Origin: Opisthorchis felineus
Lineage: Eukaryota > Platyhelminthes > Trematoda > Opisthorchiida > Opisthorchiidae
DNA length: 64,000 bases
Assembly: GCA_004794785.1 (NCBI GenBank)
Contig: SJOL01007527.1
Coordinates: 48,454-112,453 of the forward strand
Direction of reading: 5' to 3'
The position numbers and the translations under genes were made by a program. Shown in pieces: positions 1-13,300 of the stretch (the first letter of the stretch is position 1; each line of letters begins with the position of its first letter). Below the pieces are notes generated by a model. That model worked only from the letters and a program-made list of their open reading frames with translations, was not told the origin of the DNA and searched no databases.

Positions 1-999
1 GGCTTTTTCCTCAACTTAGAGTACTTGGGAGTATATCGGCGAGTGCGTTATCTTTGGGCTGCAATGCAGCAATGTACCCAGGGGTGTGTTTATAAGTGAA
101 CAGTTTGATTTCGGTCGGCGCTCAAGATGAACTGAATGCAAACCGCCTACAGGCAACCTGAGCATTCTGATTCCGAAGTAACCTTGTGTAGATAAACGTA
201 ATGAAGATCCTTGGTAATGTTGAGAGGAGTAAACGGATCCAGCCCTAAGTAAATGTGAGAGGTCAATGCGAGTAATCTATCACTTGTTGGGTGTCTGTGC
301 CACAGCAAAACAGAAAAGGGATATTGCGGGATATAGATACAATACCAGTCTATTTAAGTCAGATGGATTTAATAAACTTCCTTTGCGCACAACTTTTGGG
401 TGTGACGATGCGGTCCTTGGAAGTAGACACAACTGCTTTTATGCACCGGATGGAGCCATCCGTTATTCCTTCATAGGGTGACCCATACGTCCATCAGTTG
501 TATAATCCACGTTCGGTGCTACCAAACTTCGATGCATCGTCTCAAAATCACTTCTACGTCTGTCGACGAGGATTGTGTCTACAGCTAGTAATCAATTCAG
601 GTGTGCATGTGATACCACTCACACAGGTCGGACGGTCCGGTGTTTATTCAAGCGAAACAGACAACACTGCTCGGATTGGTCGATCCTGAAGGAGAGGCCC
701 AACTCCAGGATTCTACGTAACCGCATCTGGTCGACAAGGTGCATGTCGTTAGTTTGAACACTGCATCTCGGATCGTGCACCAGTACCAACAACCACCAGA
801 CCATGCAACTCCGCGACTGGTGAAGTTACCGGCGTCCGTATCCTCACACCCGAAAATTGTGCACAAAGGAAATGCGCCAAATGCGTCTAACTACACTGGC
901 TCATTCAGCTGCCGTGTGATGACACGTAGCAGGCAATAACTCGCATAATGCATACAGTTAGCCACGTTCGGTAACATTTACCCCGCATCTCTTTTCTGC
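1..999. other. 3' flank of the ATP13A-like gene
   Basis: No coding region, repeat or RNA gene was recognised. Short open frames here have no recognisable domain. Confidence 0.5.
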
Positions 1000-1025
1000 T
1001 TTATTCCAATTAGTTTACTTTTATT
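1000..1025 (-). terminator. Two AATAAA polyadenylation signals
   Basis: On the minus strand AATAAA occurs at 1020-1025 and at 1000-1005, about 115 and 135 nt downstream of the ATP13A-like stop. Either could direct 3'-end formation. Confidence 0.6.
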
Positions 1026-1140
1026 ACGTGTATTTTTTGTATAGTCTGTAACGATCAGAAAAGGGACAATGGGATACACATGTTCCTCTGGCGTTCTGTT
1101 TTTCAACGACAATATGAGAGTCTCCCAGAAAATCAGAATA

Positions 1141-1332
1141 TTAGTCGGGGCTAGCAAACCAATAAGAAGATGGATGGACGAACCTTGGAAAGAGAGCCCG
1201 ACGGATGTGCAACAGGCGTCGTCGGAATGATACCCCATCGACGAACGTTTCCAGCAAATAGCAAGCCATGAAGTTAGCCAGCGCCGCAGAGTGAATAATC
1301 AACAGGAATATGGCGGAAGGTATACGAACCAT
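1141..1332 (-). CDS. ATP13A-like: ATP13A-like terminal exon (last helix and basic tail)
   Basis: This is the terminal exon of 192 bp including the TAA stop at 1141-1143, entered in phase 0 after acceptor atcgatttag. It encodes [38 protein letters not shown] and a short tail ending FASPD. A final helix followed by an Arg-rich tail is typical of the family C-terminus. Two AATAAA signals follow within 145 nt. Confidence 0.85.
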   Translation of the reverse strand: MVRIPSAIFLLIIHSAALANFMACYLLETFVDGVSFRRRLLHIRRALFPRFVHPSSYWFASPD

Positions 1333-4300
1333 CTAAATCGATATAAAATAAAGATGCAAGGTTTAAAAAGACAGAGAAATATAACAGTTCTGTCAGTCTG
1401 TCGAAAAACTTGTGGCTCGCGTGGGGCAAACTAACTGCTCAATGGTTGATTCGTAGACGTTTCGTCCCTCGATGATACATCGTCAGTGCGAACGACAACA
1501 GAACGTCTGGAAGCTAAACCCAGCTCACGGTAATATCGGACAACCGCGGCTCATTTAAATTTGACCGTGCTGTACGCGTTCCTAGGTAAAATTTCACATA
1601 AATTGTTGCATGGAGTTCAGTTTACACATTTGAGCCATGCTCAAGGTGACATACTATAACCTGAAACCTGCTTGCTACCACGCAACAAGAACATTTTTGG
1701 TTTCGGTAATTTAGCAAAGAAAAACTTTAAGCAACATACCTAAAAATGCCACATAAAACGAAGAACGCCTCGAGTGGTTTGGTAAATAGCTCTGATAGCT
1801 ACACTTAGAATAATGCCCATTGTATTAAGTAATGGTTGCTCATTAGTGGACCAAATCTCCGATCAGTCCAGGTCGCTCTGCGGACCAAGCAAGCTGGCTC
1901 AAGTAAAGGCTAGATAATGAAACTGCTCGATTTGATGGTAATGATACTTTCATGAATGATAGACCAATAAGACTCCATGACGGTGGTGATGTGATAGCCT
2001 TCATTAACAGGCTGCGGTGCAAATCGGTTCGGGTGCTGCGAGGTATTTAATTGAGGCGCAATAAATACCCTGAGCGTTCCGATGTAAACGAAGTTTCTTC
2101 GTTAATTTTCAGTGTACCATTCTGGCTGATGCCTGTTTACCCTACTGTACTAACGCCAGCTTCTTAATACTTATGTTGTTGTGAATGTTGGCGACCAATG
2201 CCCATGTCCTGGAATCATCTTATGATTCGTCCTCCACCTGACTGTGAATGGCCGCTGGTGAACTAGAGATTCGACACTTGGCTATACTGCTCGAACTCTG
2301 TCTGTTCAATCCTTTAAACCTGTATCTAAATGTTGTGGACTCATCAAGAACAAAGTGGTTAATTCCAACGTTTGTAAGCACTTTGTTGAATGTGACGGGT
2401 TTTGTGACACCCTCCATTCTGCTCGCTTGCTAGTGGGCCGGGTGCCTGATATCAACCACCTTCCCGGAAGACTAGATGATTCATCTTTCATACAGCAGTC
2501 GTACGCATGCAATATGCTTCATTCAGAATTCACTGTACCGAGCTGCCGGAAATCCATCGCCTGAGTACCTTACCTTATCTCGACTTGATCTACAGAACCA
2601 AGTGTAATATGGTATCAAGACTAGTAAATGATAAAAAGTGCGGGGTTTATATCCCGGACTTGAGTAACTAGAGCGTTTCCTGGAGGATTTCTGCTGAACC
2701 TGTATAGAACAATATCGTCCTATTGTCATATACGCCAGCAAGCCCGTGTACCATATTGCGAAAGCCAACATGACGGTGAATTCAAAGCAGACCGAAACCG
2801 AATAAAAACACTGTCCGAATCCCCGTGCATAGAGAATTTGTGGAGTAGCACAGCCCCACCAGTTCCGCACGATTTACTAGACAAGCTAGCAAACATAACT
2901 GGCGATTATTGTAACCACATGCTTATCAAACTGCACGTGTGTCCGAATGGTAAATTTGGTAAAAGAAAAGAATTTCGGCGTTGTGGTAATAAATCCGCGT
3001 TGAACAGACCACAAGCCAGTCGATTTCTGCGGTAGTTCGATCTGTTAGGGTTGAACAATCAACGATTGGGAACAAGTTTCCTTGGATATGCGTGAAGGTT
3101 ACGGATAGGGTATCTAAAGCGAATAATAGGCCCCAAGCTATGACGACGTATGACTGCATTGGATAACCGGAGGATGACCGTGAATGAGTAGTAAGCGGAT
3201 CGATCGAAAGTGTGTCATAGTGACAAGGAAGCTGAACACTGACTACAACTAGGTTCATCGATAGGTGTGGCGCTCTGCACAAGTCCTCGTGAAAAAAATT
3301 GTTCAAAATTAAGGAATGTAGATGATCTGTAGGAGGCGAGCTAGAACACATTAGACGAAGTAGACTAAACCAACATCATCGGCGACGAGCCTAGAAGCAG
3401 GCCGTTCTGCAGCAGTCAAAGGACGACACATGAATTGTACTCGCGCCAGAAGTACCTAGGTCGACTGGGTGTGAAAAAAGACCGCGAAACCAGCAACTCA
3501 TTGGCTACCTTCTCCAACACGGACTTCAACGCAGATTGATGAATTCCGGTTTTGCTGCTATTTCAAATGGTTTGTTGGACATCTTTCGGCTGTTTCAGGA
3601 GAATTTGCGGCGTCGGTAATTTCGTTCTCTGGGCCTGTTTTGAAGATTCCTGCAGGGGTTACCGAAATGTTAAGTCAGGACGCAGTGGATTTAAACTGGA
3701 ACCCACTTGAATTGGCAACGTCTCGTTAAGCAGTCTAAGGGACTCCTTTGAAGTTGTTGATAAAGTCAAGGAACCATCGACCTTATTTATAGTTTTATTA
3801 AGGGGGACGAAACTCGAAAACAGTGTGCTTACAACCAAGCTGCGTGGATCGCTGCTCCATTGTCTATTGAATGTTGAATTTCCTTCAGCTGTAATCTTTA
3901 TAGACAAAGAGATGGTGTGGCTATGGCACGACAACTTGGTCCCTTATTGGCTGATGTTTCTATATCCGTCCGTGATTTAGAAAATCATTACTGGTGTGCA
4001 GATGAGGTTTTCAGTATAGACGACAAAGACTGAGGAAAATTGGCTGGAAGGTTGAATAGCGCTCATCGTTGTATGAAGTTCATCAGTGGGGAGCAGGAAA
4101 ATGATCGATGTGCTTCTGCGTCGTCTCCCAGATGTGACATTGTAGCGCATATTGCAGATAAAGAAGACCCGGAAAGGACGGGTTTTGTTCCAATGGTACA
4201 ATAACGAAGCCTAGTTAGATGCCCAGCGAAAAAGAGCTAGAAAGATATGTTCCATTGACAGTGCAGAAGGAATTAGATTTCTTAAGCAGCATACGTCGAG

Positions 4301-7300
4301 GTAATGTTTTCTCCGATAGGTCTGTCGAGAAAAACCTTAAGCAAGGACAACAAAAATAACCCTTGAGAAGAAAAGCTCGTTTCTCAACCTGCCGTTTAAG
4401 CGTGAAACTGTACCTGAGATACTAATACGAGGGTTTAACAGTCTTACCGAGGTTACCTTTCACACTGCCTATGTGAATTAATTTTCCAAAAAGTCGCCCA
4501 AGGACAAGCTATCGGTGTCACCCTCATCCATGGTTGTCTACTCTTCCGTCAGTCGTACGACCCGCCAGCTTGCCACTTATCTCCGTGATTACTGTCCGAA
4601 ACATATGCCAGATAACAGCATTGAGTCATTTAGAAGCGCCAATGTTGTCAATCTAGTCGACACGGGTCAGAGGGTAGCTAAGAACACTGCTTTTAAAGTC
4701 TTATATGGAGTCCCTCACCACCTGTCTAAATATGTATGCATATGTAACGGGAAAGAGATGAATCAAGTTGTATTAGGTTGCGGGCACCAAGTCTTTGCAA
4801 AAGTACAAGGCTAGCAAAACATCACCTGCTAAAGTGGCTACATGTTCAGGACGGAGCTAATGGACCCTCAGAACAAACACCACTAAGAACATTACAGCAG
4901 TGTGCATGCGCCTATGGACACAGGCACTTGAATGGGATCGAGTGACTTTCTCCTCACTTTGTATTTGTTAGTTATTTGGTGTCTCCCCTTTTCTAATATA
5001 CAAACTGACCAGATGATGGTAAACTGAAAACAATGGTTGGCCTATTATGTGTTGCTCTCAATGACTATATTGTAAACGTTCTAATTGTGTCAAATTGTAC
5101 TTGTACTCATGTGGTGGACAGCAATGCACACAACTCATGTTTCAATACAAAAAATACAATAAACATACCTGGAAAAAGTTCAACAGCTCGTCGAACGGAT
5201 AGGTTGTCAGATAAATAGTGGCTGCCAGACAAACGACGAGATTCACAATAAAGAGTGCTGTTGAGGAAAGAAGCAATGAAAAGTCAAAATAGCAATAGTG
5301 AATCCAAAGGCGTATAGAGTTGATACACACAAACATACAGGTATAATCCGGAGTGAACTTTTTCGGGGTTGGTCAAATTCATTTTCCGCTATGCACTGTC
5401 AACGGTTAGAATCCACTCCTTCGTTTTTATCAACTTATGTTCGTCAAACAGGATTTTAATGGCCATAAACTAAAAACCAAGAATTTGGATTCCAGTCAAA
5501 GGCAAATTGCCCATGTAGGCCCGTTATTATTATTATGCAATTTGAGTTTCGCCAACTAAAAATGGGGACTTGATGGAAGAAAAGCATATGAAGTCTGTAA
5601 AAATACAACCATTTAGGCAAAATTTGTTTCGAGCGTAATTCTAAGGGAGACAATAAGGGATGGACAATGACAGTTAGGATTACTTACTGTTCGAGACTAT
5701 ACTGCGTCTGTAGGGAGCGCCTTTGGAGAACACAATTGCCAGAATGGAGTATTGGTAGGCGGAGATAATGAACAAAACGGTGCTTTCGTAGTTTTTTAGT
5801 TCGAAGTCGTCGCTTACTTCGTAGAGATTGATATACCTACGTATGGTTGGGACAAAAAGCGGTTGCTGGGTCATCATCACATAGATGTAGCAATAAGAAA
5901 GATCAAACCAAGATACAATTAATGTGGTTTAGGGGTCTGCTCACTTCAGCAAATCAGCGGCCCTCTCTTCAGGGAAGAAATATGACCGAGAGAGAGTCAA
6001 ATCTCGGTCCCCATTGCCCCGTGGAAAATCGTTATTTTCCAATTATTATACACGAGAACGTGCAAAACGTCGCAACTGGTGACCCACACGAAGCACAACA
6101 AAATTAGGCTGAAAAACCAGTAAGACTGACCACAAAACCAAAACCACGCAAGTGGTTAGCTTGCGATCACCAAAATTGTGATCCTATGACCGTTAGTTAA
6201 ATGGACAATTACAAGCCTGGAAACAGCTACTATCTGCGAGCATTTGGGCTTGTGCGGAAAGACATGGATGACAGTAAGTCGAAGAGTTGGAACACGTTCT
6301 ATACACCATTCTCAGATCTTTTATTTGTAAAGCGGGGTGGAGAATACTTCGTCCGAAATGCTGCGAGCATTTATAACAGAGAAGTATTTTACACGGTACT
6401 TGTGCTATACACATGAGCTTTGACTTGTAGAGGTACTCACGATCGATATGAGTCATTTAGATGAGCAATCACGAAAGTCGGTGCATCCAAAGGTTGAGAT
6501 CCCAAGGGCCATCACTTTGACTTTCCTGTTTGGTATTCTACCTGTCCTACACGCTATCATGTGATTGAGTAGCTCACGTCGGGCGAGGTAACATGAATTG
6601 AATGTCATTCAATTTCCCATCACGATTCAGGAGGCATCAACAAAGGCATTTTTTGAAGGTAGTAGACGAACTTGTTAAGTGTGAATGCAAAACATAGCTG
6701 GTTCACGGGAATTTAAACAAAAGTCTGCGGGTTCCGCATTCAACATAACCCCGACAACATTGTAACTACCAGGTGCCTAAAGAGAAGCGCTGGGAGGAAT
6801 TAAAAAGCATTTATCAGTAGTCTTATGTGCTTGTCTCGTAGATTCGAAGGAACGATACAAGTCGGTGTTTATGCTCAGGATCTTCCTTTAGCCTCAACGC
6901 AGGTCGAACGACCAACATCGCTCATCAGCTAAGTTGATTGGCCTCGAGGTAGTTTGGTGGTGTATGACCTCCTTTTCATCAGCATGGGCAAAAGTCACCC
7001 GTCAAGGGGAGACACTAACATTTACTCTGCCTGGCCGCAAAATATAGTCATATACAGAAAGATGTGTGGGGAAACCTGAACAAACAGACCGGTGTATATG
7101 AAAGTTTGTGTTGTGTTGCCAGATTGCGGCAATCAAAAAAATTGCTTCAAAACTGTGGTGTATTTTCTACCGTGTGTTCTGATGTAGACTGATGCCCTTT
7201 ACCGATGTGAACATTTCCGAAACTCCAGGAGAACGAGAGCGCTCCTTCTAGTAGCACGGATAGGTTGCAGTTACAGGTAGGGTGATGGGATCATATCCAG

Positions 7301-10300
7301 CTAGCTCTGATCAGAGGATTTCTTACGATAAAGCCAACATTATACCTTAAAGCGATTGAGGCGATATCGAACGATAGGAGTGTTGGCGCAGCTGGAGCAC
7401 GCCCAGGTGTTTCAAAAGGGGGGGGGATGACTAAGAATTTGGGAAATATGTTTATATCGTGAGCTTTAAGAAGGCTGGAACCGGTTCTATGCTGTTCGCG
7501 GATTCTGATCAGTCTTTTTCTAGTACTAATCAGTTTAATGACTGATACAAAGTATGGGCAACTCTGGTATGTGAGTTTAATTCACGCTCTCCATTCGCCA
7601 GCTGCGTTGAGAATGAACAAACGCCTCATGGTGGCCTGTGAGCAGAACAAACAATGCAGAGAGATGACGCCCTAGAAAATGGACAAGAACCGCCATCACC
7701 GTTCAGTCATGGACTAACCAATGGGAGAAATACGGTGAGTATTAAAGTACATCGGTTCATTATATCGTGCAGGGGAAACAAAGCAACAAGACAGGCCGAG
7801 AAATGAAGGCAATCGGTGGACTGGAAACAATGACAACCAAAGTAAACCCGAGAGAGAACATGGTTAGAAGTAGCCTCCTGATGTGGAACACGCTGGGCAT
7901 GAGATAGACGAAGAGTGTTCCTAATTGAACTGGCATTCCTTGTATAATACACCGAGAATAAAAATAGGGACAAAATTAAGGCATCCTGGGTTTCTAACTT
8001 CATCCATAAACAATACACGCAAAAATGGCTCGCATAAGCACAAGAAACAACTTATTGGTTTCCCACACCCAACAAATGTCTATCACACTTGCAATCGACA
8101 GTCCTGGGGAGAAGAGAGATGCAAGATTGCAAGTCAAGCAAGTAGATCTGAGAGAAACTTTATCCGAAAGTGCCCCGTGGTCCGAGCTAAGAATGGTCCA
8201 TTATGTCAGAAACCTAAAAGGGACAACTGAGAATAATCACTCATGAGGGCGGTCTCCCAAAAGATGATAAATGCACTTGGAGATGGGGATGAAGGTATTG
8301 GGAAAACGAGATAAAGTACGAAGTCTATCAAGGAGAAATCAGCAGTGCGGCAGGCTCGGTTGGCTTAATGTGACAAACTTACCATGGTTGCGCGCTAACC
8401 CACAAATATGCCCCTAGTTGGAATAGATAGTTCACAAACAGCTGGAAACCCAGGGACATCAAAGTGACGGCGGAGACAAGGTGCATATTCGGAGGTTCCA
8501 CAGACAGATGTGCATAGGCGCGTGTGTATCCAACTAGAAAATAAGAGGAACAATTTGGTAGTTAGTGCAGCGTTCTCAGGTGACGCATACAATGGCGGAC
8601 AGGCCAAACTATTGAGAAAGACCAACAGCGACAAAAGGATGCGAATAAAGGTGTGAGATTGAAGTGGGGAATGTAATGGGCGATCTCGTGAGTTAATAAA
8701 CCAGCGATCAACTTCTTGCTACGTATACTGCAGATCACTTTAGAAAACTAGCAAGCTGCAATGCACACAACCACTGGGCAAACGAACTTTGTTGGCAAAG
8801 ATTTGGGAGAAACGGATAGACGAATGTACTGCAGCTTTACACGCTGTGTTCCAATGTTATTTGTAAGATGTGCCGTGATGAAATGGAGCAGTAGGATCTC
8901 CCAGGCAAGTAGCACCGCTTCCGTTTTACACCACAGGCTCTGAGCCATCACATCTCCAGACTCCTCTCGAAACTTCTGACGAACATCGAGACACAATAAT
9001 ACAGCAAATCTGACAAGCAGTAGAAACATGAAACCATGCACAGAACATACAACGGACAAAGCGTGTTACTGACTGTGCTCTAAAAACATGCAAAATCCAT
9101 TAAATCGACCGGTTCAAAAGTTCTTCAGGAAGCTTGGAGTGCATTAGCTCAAGGGGCCTAGGGAAACAACGCGGAGTATACAGATAACCACTGCATCACT
9201 CAAGACATAACAAGTACGTCAGGCGTGATATGGATACATTCACTACATCAACCAAAGTTACACGGCTACCAGGCTGATGCTACGATGGTCTTCGCAGGTT
9301 ATGCTCACAGTTTTGAGTAGTGCAGTTATTATTGATGCCCTATATTTAGAAGTTCCATATGGTATGCTCTAGGATTGTCCGGTTCACTACCGAGGTTTCG
9401 TGATCTTCTTTGAGATGTGCTGAATAGGAGCTGTGCGAACGGGGCGCCTTGTTATGTTTAAGGCATGCAATGAAATGCTGATTCTCTGTTACCGATGGGC
9501 TGTTGACATAAATATTCCACTCGGATTCATGTGGCCTTTGCAGAACTGTGTTGGTGGAGGCCGGCTGAAATGTTATTCGAAGTGTTCAGCCTACCACTTA
9601 AGATGTTTCTATGGGTGAGCTACGAATCCACCTTTTTCCACGAGCGTTTCACTGACACCCGTGCAGTTGACAGAATCGGTTTCTCATTGCGAATGCCATT
9701 TTAATCCCCTTACTTTTCGGCACCCACGAGAAATTCCGGTCGTTCCTAGAGCTGTTGACTATGCGGAGTTTGCAAGATCTGCGTGGGTCCCTAATTATAG
9801 ATATTTTTCAGGCACCAATGAGGGATACTGATGGTGAAGATACAGCGTTCACTGGGTACAGCCAAAAGACTCGGGCAAACGTAATCGATTGCAAACAATG
9901 GGTCATATCGGTCATTTACTTTTGTTCACCGGATGAACTCCACTAGCATGATGTTTTCGCGCACCTATTCTAGTTTCTGAGTCAGCTCAGCCCAATAATG
10001 TTGAATACTGAAAATGACGTATTGAACGAGTCTGCATCGGTCTGCCTATTCCAGAGAAATGGTGAACGAACACGCGTTATCGCACTGTGACACGGCCAGA
10101 AACAAGCTACGTACTCCAGAAGAGAGGGAAATCCCTAACTAGTGCTCTTCTTTAGTGTCTGGTGGCCACGTGATCCAAACGCGTCCATCACTGGTTTGCA
10201 GTTGGTTGTCTTCAAATAACACGGTGTAAACGTCTGTGCTGAACGCGAGTATTGGCTATGGACAGAGAGTACACTCCATATAAGTGGGGCAGCCGTTCCC

Positions 10301-13300
10301 CATTATCTATATCGTGGGCATCGATTCCGAAACAACCACCAATTGACCGACGCCAAGCTGAGCGGCACAAAGGCACAAACGCACGCAGTTTCACGACTAA
10401 CGGGTCATATAGATAAACTGGGAAATTTAAAACAGCACTGGAAGTAAAAACAGTGAATTGCAAGCACATTCACGTGTCTCAGCAGGTGTTGCGATTTGAA
10501 CCAACTCATGCATCGAGCAACACGGGTGAATACTAGAATGGTGTGTATTACTGATTAAGTATTTACTTCCGTATCACAAGACTGTATGGAAGTCCGATAA
10601 AGGGTAAATAATTGACAATAGTCTTATCACAAGGGGAAACAAAACGAATGCCTCACATGGCAATGATGTGTGTCTCATACTGAGACGGAACATGTTAAAG
10701 GGAATAGATTAGACTTTATCAACCAAAAAGCGGCCTTGAAGATTTATACGATCTTAACACCATTTAAAGAGTCAACCGGATAACCTAATGGTGTCTGGGA
10801 TTATTACTGAAGCAGAGATGCTTCAGCCAGTTTGACCACCCGATCGGCGGCACCACTCCACTAGAATTTGGATTGGCATACTCCTAGAGGTAGATGGGAA
10901 AAATGAGATCAGAAGGCATACAACAGGTAGAGCTTGAATACGCTTTAGTACCATCATTCACGGTCTTGAAGGATCACATTAAATTGTTGACCTTACATTG
11001 AGCCGTCCAAAACAGGTCAACGTGTTGGTAGATGACTAGCAATGGGAGCATGTCATGAGTTTGGAATAACAATACAGCTGAGATTAGCGTAGTACAAGGA
11101 CGAGAGACGATGCCACTTACATGTCACACTGAGTGTGGTAATGAGGAAGAGATCGATGAAGAGGAATTGAGGATCCGTGATGTTACTCCCGATCTGCATA
11201 AGCGGAAATCCAAAGGACTCGAATGTTAATCGAAAATCAGCGGGTTAGCTTGCAATAAGATCTAGAAAACCAACTAAGATTATCCTGAATAGTTTCATTC
11301 TCGGTCCGAGATTGTAATTCGATACTCGGTGGGGAGTAGAGATACTTCGTTGGGGAAATGTTGCAACTCCAAGAAGATTAGCTTGGGGATAAAAACGAAG
11401 GTAGCGAACAAGGCTTGTTTTGAGAATGCTCAGTGTGGCTGATTGGTACATTGCAAATGTAGGCGACAATCAGGGTAGACTCCCGGTTAGAAATGTAAAT
11501 AAAGAGAAGGGTAGGCGAGTCGATGGGTCACTGATTCAACTGGATTGTGCCACAGTCAAATTAGGGTGTGGAAACATATGGCCGGTAGACAAACAACAGA
11601 TCAAAGGTCGTACAAGCTTCTACTGAGAAAATTACGTGTCGGAAACAAAGCGAAATTCGGATTCACAGTTATGAACTTCGCTAAGTTCTTCAGATTGGTG
11701 GGAAAAACGATAAGGAAACCTCAGTTTCTCGATGAACCTAGCGTGAAGATGCAGTTTGCAGCAGTTCTAACCGAGTCGTGTGCGGAACAACCTAAACACA
11801 GTGTATAACCGGATTCGAAACAAAGGAGTAATAGGAGAGGATGAATAACACAGAGGACACACGTTCGCAAGGGCAACCGCACTCGAGTGAAACGGTCATC
11901 GTCCACATTTGACGGTTAGCGTTTTTGATAAACTGATTGCGATGAGCTGCTAAAAAAATGAGATTAAATCCTGTGCATCCAGAATGTTATGAGATTGGCG
12001 GATGGTGAACAAAAAGGTGTGATGAAAGGAATTTTAAGAAGGGTTTTACCGAATAGAGACGAGGCGGATACAACAAAAGTAAGTAATCGGAACTCACCGC
12101 GTAGAGCAAGATAGTAGTGAAAAACTGGACCAGTGAGTAACCACACATGAACTTGAAAGTGCCGAAACTGGTGACCAGAGCACAGCGTCCCTCGCGAACC
12201 AGCGTAGGCACACAACCGATATTTTGTTGTTTTGACGTAAAGGGGCTGGCGACACTGGCTTCCGCCTCACTGAGAGAAATGCCGGCGTGAGCGGCCTTGA
12301 GGGCACCGCAGTCATTTGCGCCATCTCCACACATAGCCACGAAATAGCCCACTGACTGCAGTGCCTCGATCAACTGCGTTTTTTGATCGGGAGAAAAGCG
12401 AGCGAACACTGTTCCCTTAACGACCAGCTAAGTTAAGTGAGAGAGAGAGGTGCAGTGAAAGTTTCGCGCACGAAAATGAAGTTTACATGACAAGAATCAA
12501 AATTTTTTATTTCACTCTCTAAGCAAGAATCTAAAAGGATATTGCGCATCCGACGATTTATCTGAAGTGTAGATAGAGTATAAACAACATTACGATGAGA
12601 TTAGCGCAAACCTTATCTGTCATTGGTGATTGCTTTGAAAATAGGTGAAACATGTAACCAGTGGAATCAGTCAACACTTCGGTCGGATGACACCGTTCTC
12701 AGGATAAATCAATTACAATCAAGTATGCAAGACACCACAATCAATGGGTCAAGAAACAGTGCAACTTTTAAGACTGACAATGGCTTACGCTTTCTCAGTG
12801 CTACAAGTGTAAGGAGGAAAGCCCTTCGCTGCAGAGTTGTTTATTAGAAAAACGCCAACTAAACGGTTACAGACTATTAAACAGGAAGGTTAAACTCTCA
12901 TTTGCACGTTATTTTTAAAAACGGAATATCCACCTTCTTCTCGAACGCGTCTTCTTGAACTCTCCTGGATATTCATCGACTATCGCACAACGGCAAGCAA
13001 AAACTGCAAAATAGTTCCACAAATTCCGTAATAAATCCCACCTTCCATTAGATCAAGGCGAAGTTACGAGAACACACATACTACTCGCATGCGTCATCAG
13101 TAGTATCCACCGTTACACAAGTAGTATAAATGTAACTAAAATGCCAACGTTATGTAACTACAGAAATGCTCAACCACGCGACTGAACTAGTTCACTTTAC
13201 GACGGAAGCCTAGTTGTCAACCTGATATATACTATGAAACCAAGTGAACTGTGTTTCTTCAATGGTGGATCGCAATTGATACATGACTTTCTAAGCGGGG

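Noticed and set aside
10212..10469. Minus-strand open frame considered as the missing membrane exon
   Set aside because: Composition does not fit; the exon at 11121-11193 with PQFLFIDL supplies the missing part in exact phase.
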